Assembly: GCA_018652925.1 (NCBI GenBank)
Contig: JABIBH010000408.1
Location: 1 to 6,066 of the forward strand
Reading direction: 5' to 3'
Origin: a bacterium
GTDB lineage: Bacteria; Krumholzibacteriota; Krumholzibacteriia; LZORAL124-64-63
DNA: 6,066 nt
Shown here: positions 5,397-6,066 of the stretch, in pieces
Numbering within the stretch: position 1 is the first letter of the stretch
Layout: each line of letters starts with the position of its first letter
The notes under the pieces: model-generated
The model's input: the letters and a program-made list of their open reading frames with translations, nothing else
Database searches by the model: none
What the model was told of the DNA's origin: nothing
Translations under genes and position numbers: made by a program

Positions 5397-6066
5397 ATGC
5401 GTTTTCGTGCTACTTTGGCTTTGTTAGCCGCGTTAGTTCTATTTGCTGTTACAGCGCAAGCTGCAGAGCAAACTTACTCTCTTGTCAGATATCATTTTGA
5501 CTCTCTTGCCGATGAAGAATATCTGATGGCACACCCTGAATACGATGTCGTTTCAGTCAAACATGGTGTTTCTGCAGATATTATTGCTACACCAATGTAT
5601 CTGGAAAAACTCCAGCGTATTGGTGCTAATATGGAAGTCGTTATTTCAGACATGACTACCCATTACCAGCAGCGAAATCAAACTCGCGATTATGGCGCTT
5701 ATCACACCTGGCCAGAAGTTGTAACCTGGATGGATCAACTTCGCGCAAGCTATCCTGGGCTTGTAAGTGAAAAATGGTCGATTGGTCAGACTATTGAAGG
5801 TCGTGACATTTGGGCTTTCCGCATTTCCAATAATCCTGATATCGATCAGGTAGGTGTTCCTGAAATCCTGTTCGACGGTACGCATCATGCACGTGAAATC
5901 ATGTCTTCTGAATTTATAATGATGTTCGCAGATTACCTGACACAAAATTACAGTACTGATAATGAAATTGCTTCTCTTTTAAATTCTCGTGAAGTTTATT
6001 TCATCCCGGTTGTGAACCCTGATGGTGCAGAATATAACCGTCAGATTTCTCCAAACGGTGGTGGCA
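5397..6066 (+). CDS. Secreted zinc carboxypeptidase, peptidase family M14 (partial, C-terminus beyond right edge)
   Basis: The first 223 codons of a secreted metallocarboxypeptidase, open to the window end. Residues 1-22 are a Sec signal peptide (MRFR, hydrophobic core, AQA before the cleavage site). Residues about 25-86 resemble an M14 propeptide, with segments such as ADIIATPMYLEKLQRIGANM (60-79). The catalytic domain begins near 98 with YGAYHTWPEVVTWMDQL, then LVSEKWSIGQTIEGRDIWAFRI (122-143). ILFDGTHHAREIMSSE (157-172) holds the zinc ligands H164 and E167 in the H-x-x-E motif, with R166 matching the conserved Arg of carboxypeptidase A. FIPVVNPDGAEYNR (202-215) is the conserved NPDG segment. 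The third zinc ligand (His) and catalytic Glu lie beyond the window. It should remove C-terminal residues from peptides outside the cytoplasm, after propeptide removal. It has its own promoter and ribosome site and diverges from the glycosyltransferase, so the two are probably unrelated. Confidence 0.93.
   Translation, partial: MRFRATLALLAALVLFAVTAQAAEQTYSLVRYHFDSLADEEYLMAHPEYDVVSVKHGVSADIIATPMYLEKLQRIGANMEVVISDMTTHYQQRNQTRDYGAYHTWPEVVTWMDQLRASYPGLVSEKWSIGQTIEGRDIWAFRISNNPDIDQVGVPEILFDGTHHAREIMSSEFIMMFADYLTQNYSTDNEIASLLNSREVYFIPVVNPDGAEYNRQISPNGGG

Noticed and set aside
5392..5427. Eleven-codon frame from ATG 5392 that could be a leader peptide
   Set aside because: The ATG abuts the GGAGG site with no room for initiation and the frame overlaps the real start at 5397; most likely chance.
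5646..5945. Minus-strand frame of 99 codons opposite the carboxypeptidase
   Set aside because: It lies antisense to the conserved M14 catalytic region and has no supporting start signal.

Overview
The window looks like a piece of a Gram-negative bacterial chromosome of moderate, slightly AT-rich composition. An FCB-type or candidate-phylum relative would fit, but that is a guess: it rests on a small outer-membrane-barrel-like exported protein, a secreted M14 carboxypeptidase with a signal peptide and propeptide-like region, and clear Shine-Dalgarno sites. Nothing in the sequence fixes the taxon. No tRNA, rRNA, CRISPR array, insertion sequence or integrase was seen.

Layout: (1) 1-574, minus strand: the N-terminal 191 codons of an exported protein, probably a small beta-barrel, running off the left edge. 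(2) 575-771: a divergent intergenic region with weak promoter candidates. (3) 772-3989, plus strand: a tightly packed three-gene unit of a GT4-type glycosyltransferase, a NodB-fold polysaccharide deacetylase-like protein (TAATG overlap) and a second, more divergent glycosyltransferase (3-nt gap). (4) 3975-5171, minus strand: another GT4 glycosyltransferase, convergent with the unit and overlapping its last gene by 15 bp at the 3' ends, with no terminator visible. (5) 5172-5396: an intergenic region with a good sigma70-type promoter (TTGAAT-17-TATAAT, extended -10) pointing right. (6) 5397-6066, plus strand: the N-terminal 223 codons of a secreted zinc carboxypeptidase (M14), running off the right edge.

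Function: the four central genes are the kind found in loci that build a surface polysaccharide, exopolysaccharide or glycan chain. Three glycosyltransferases would add sugars from activated donors on the cytoplasmic side of the membrane, and the deacetylase-like protein would trim N-acyl or O-acyl groups. No flippase, polymerase, initiating sugar-phosphate transferase or nucleotide-sugar enzyme is visible, so the product cannot be named and the locus probably continues elsewhere. The flanking barrel-like protein and peptidase have their own start signals and are probably unrelated neighbours. I see no convincing evidence of a wholly new system. The most notable points are the atypical catalytic motifs of the deacetylase and of two glycosyltransferases, and several start-codon choices that the ribosome binding sites call into question.
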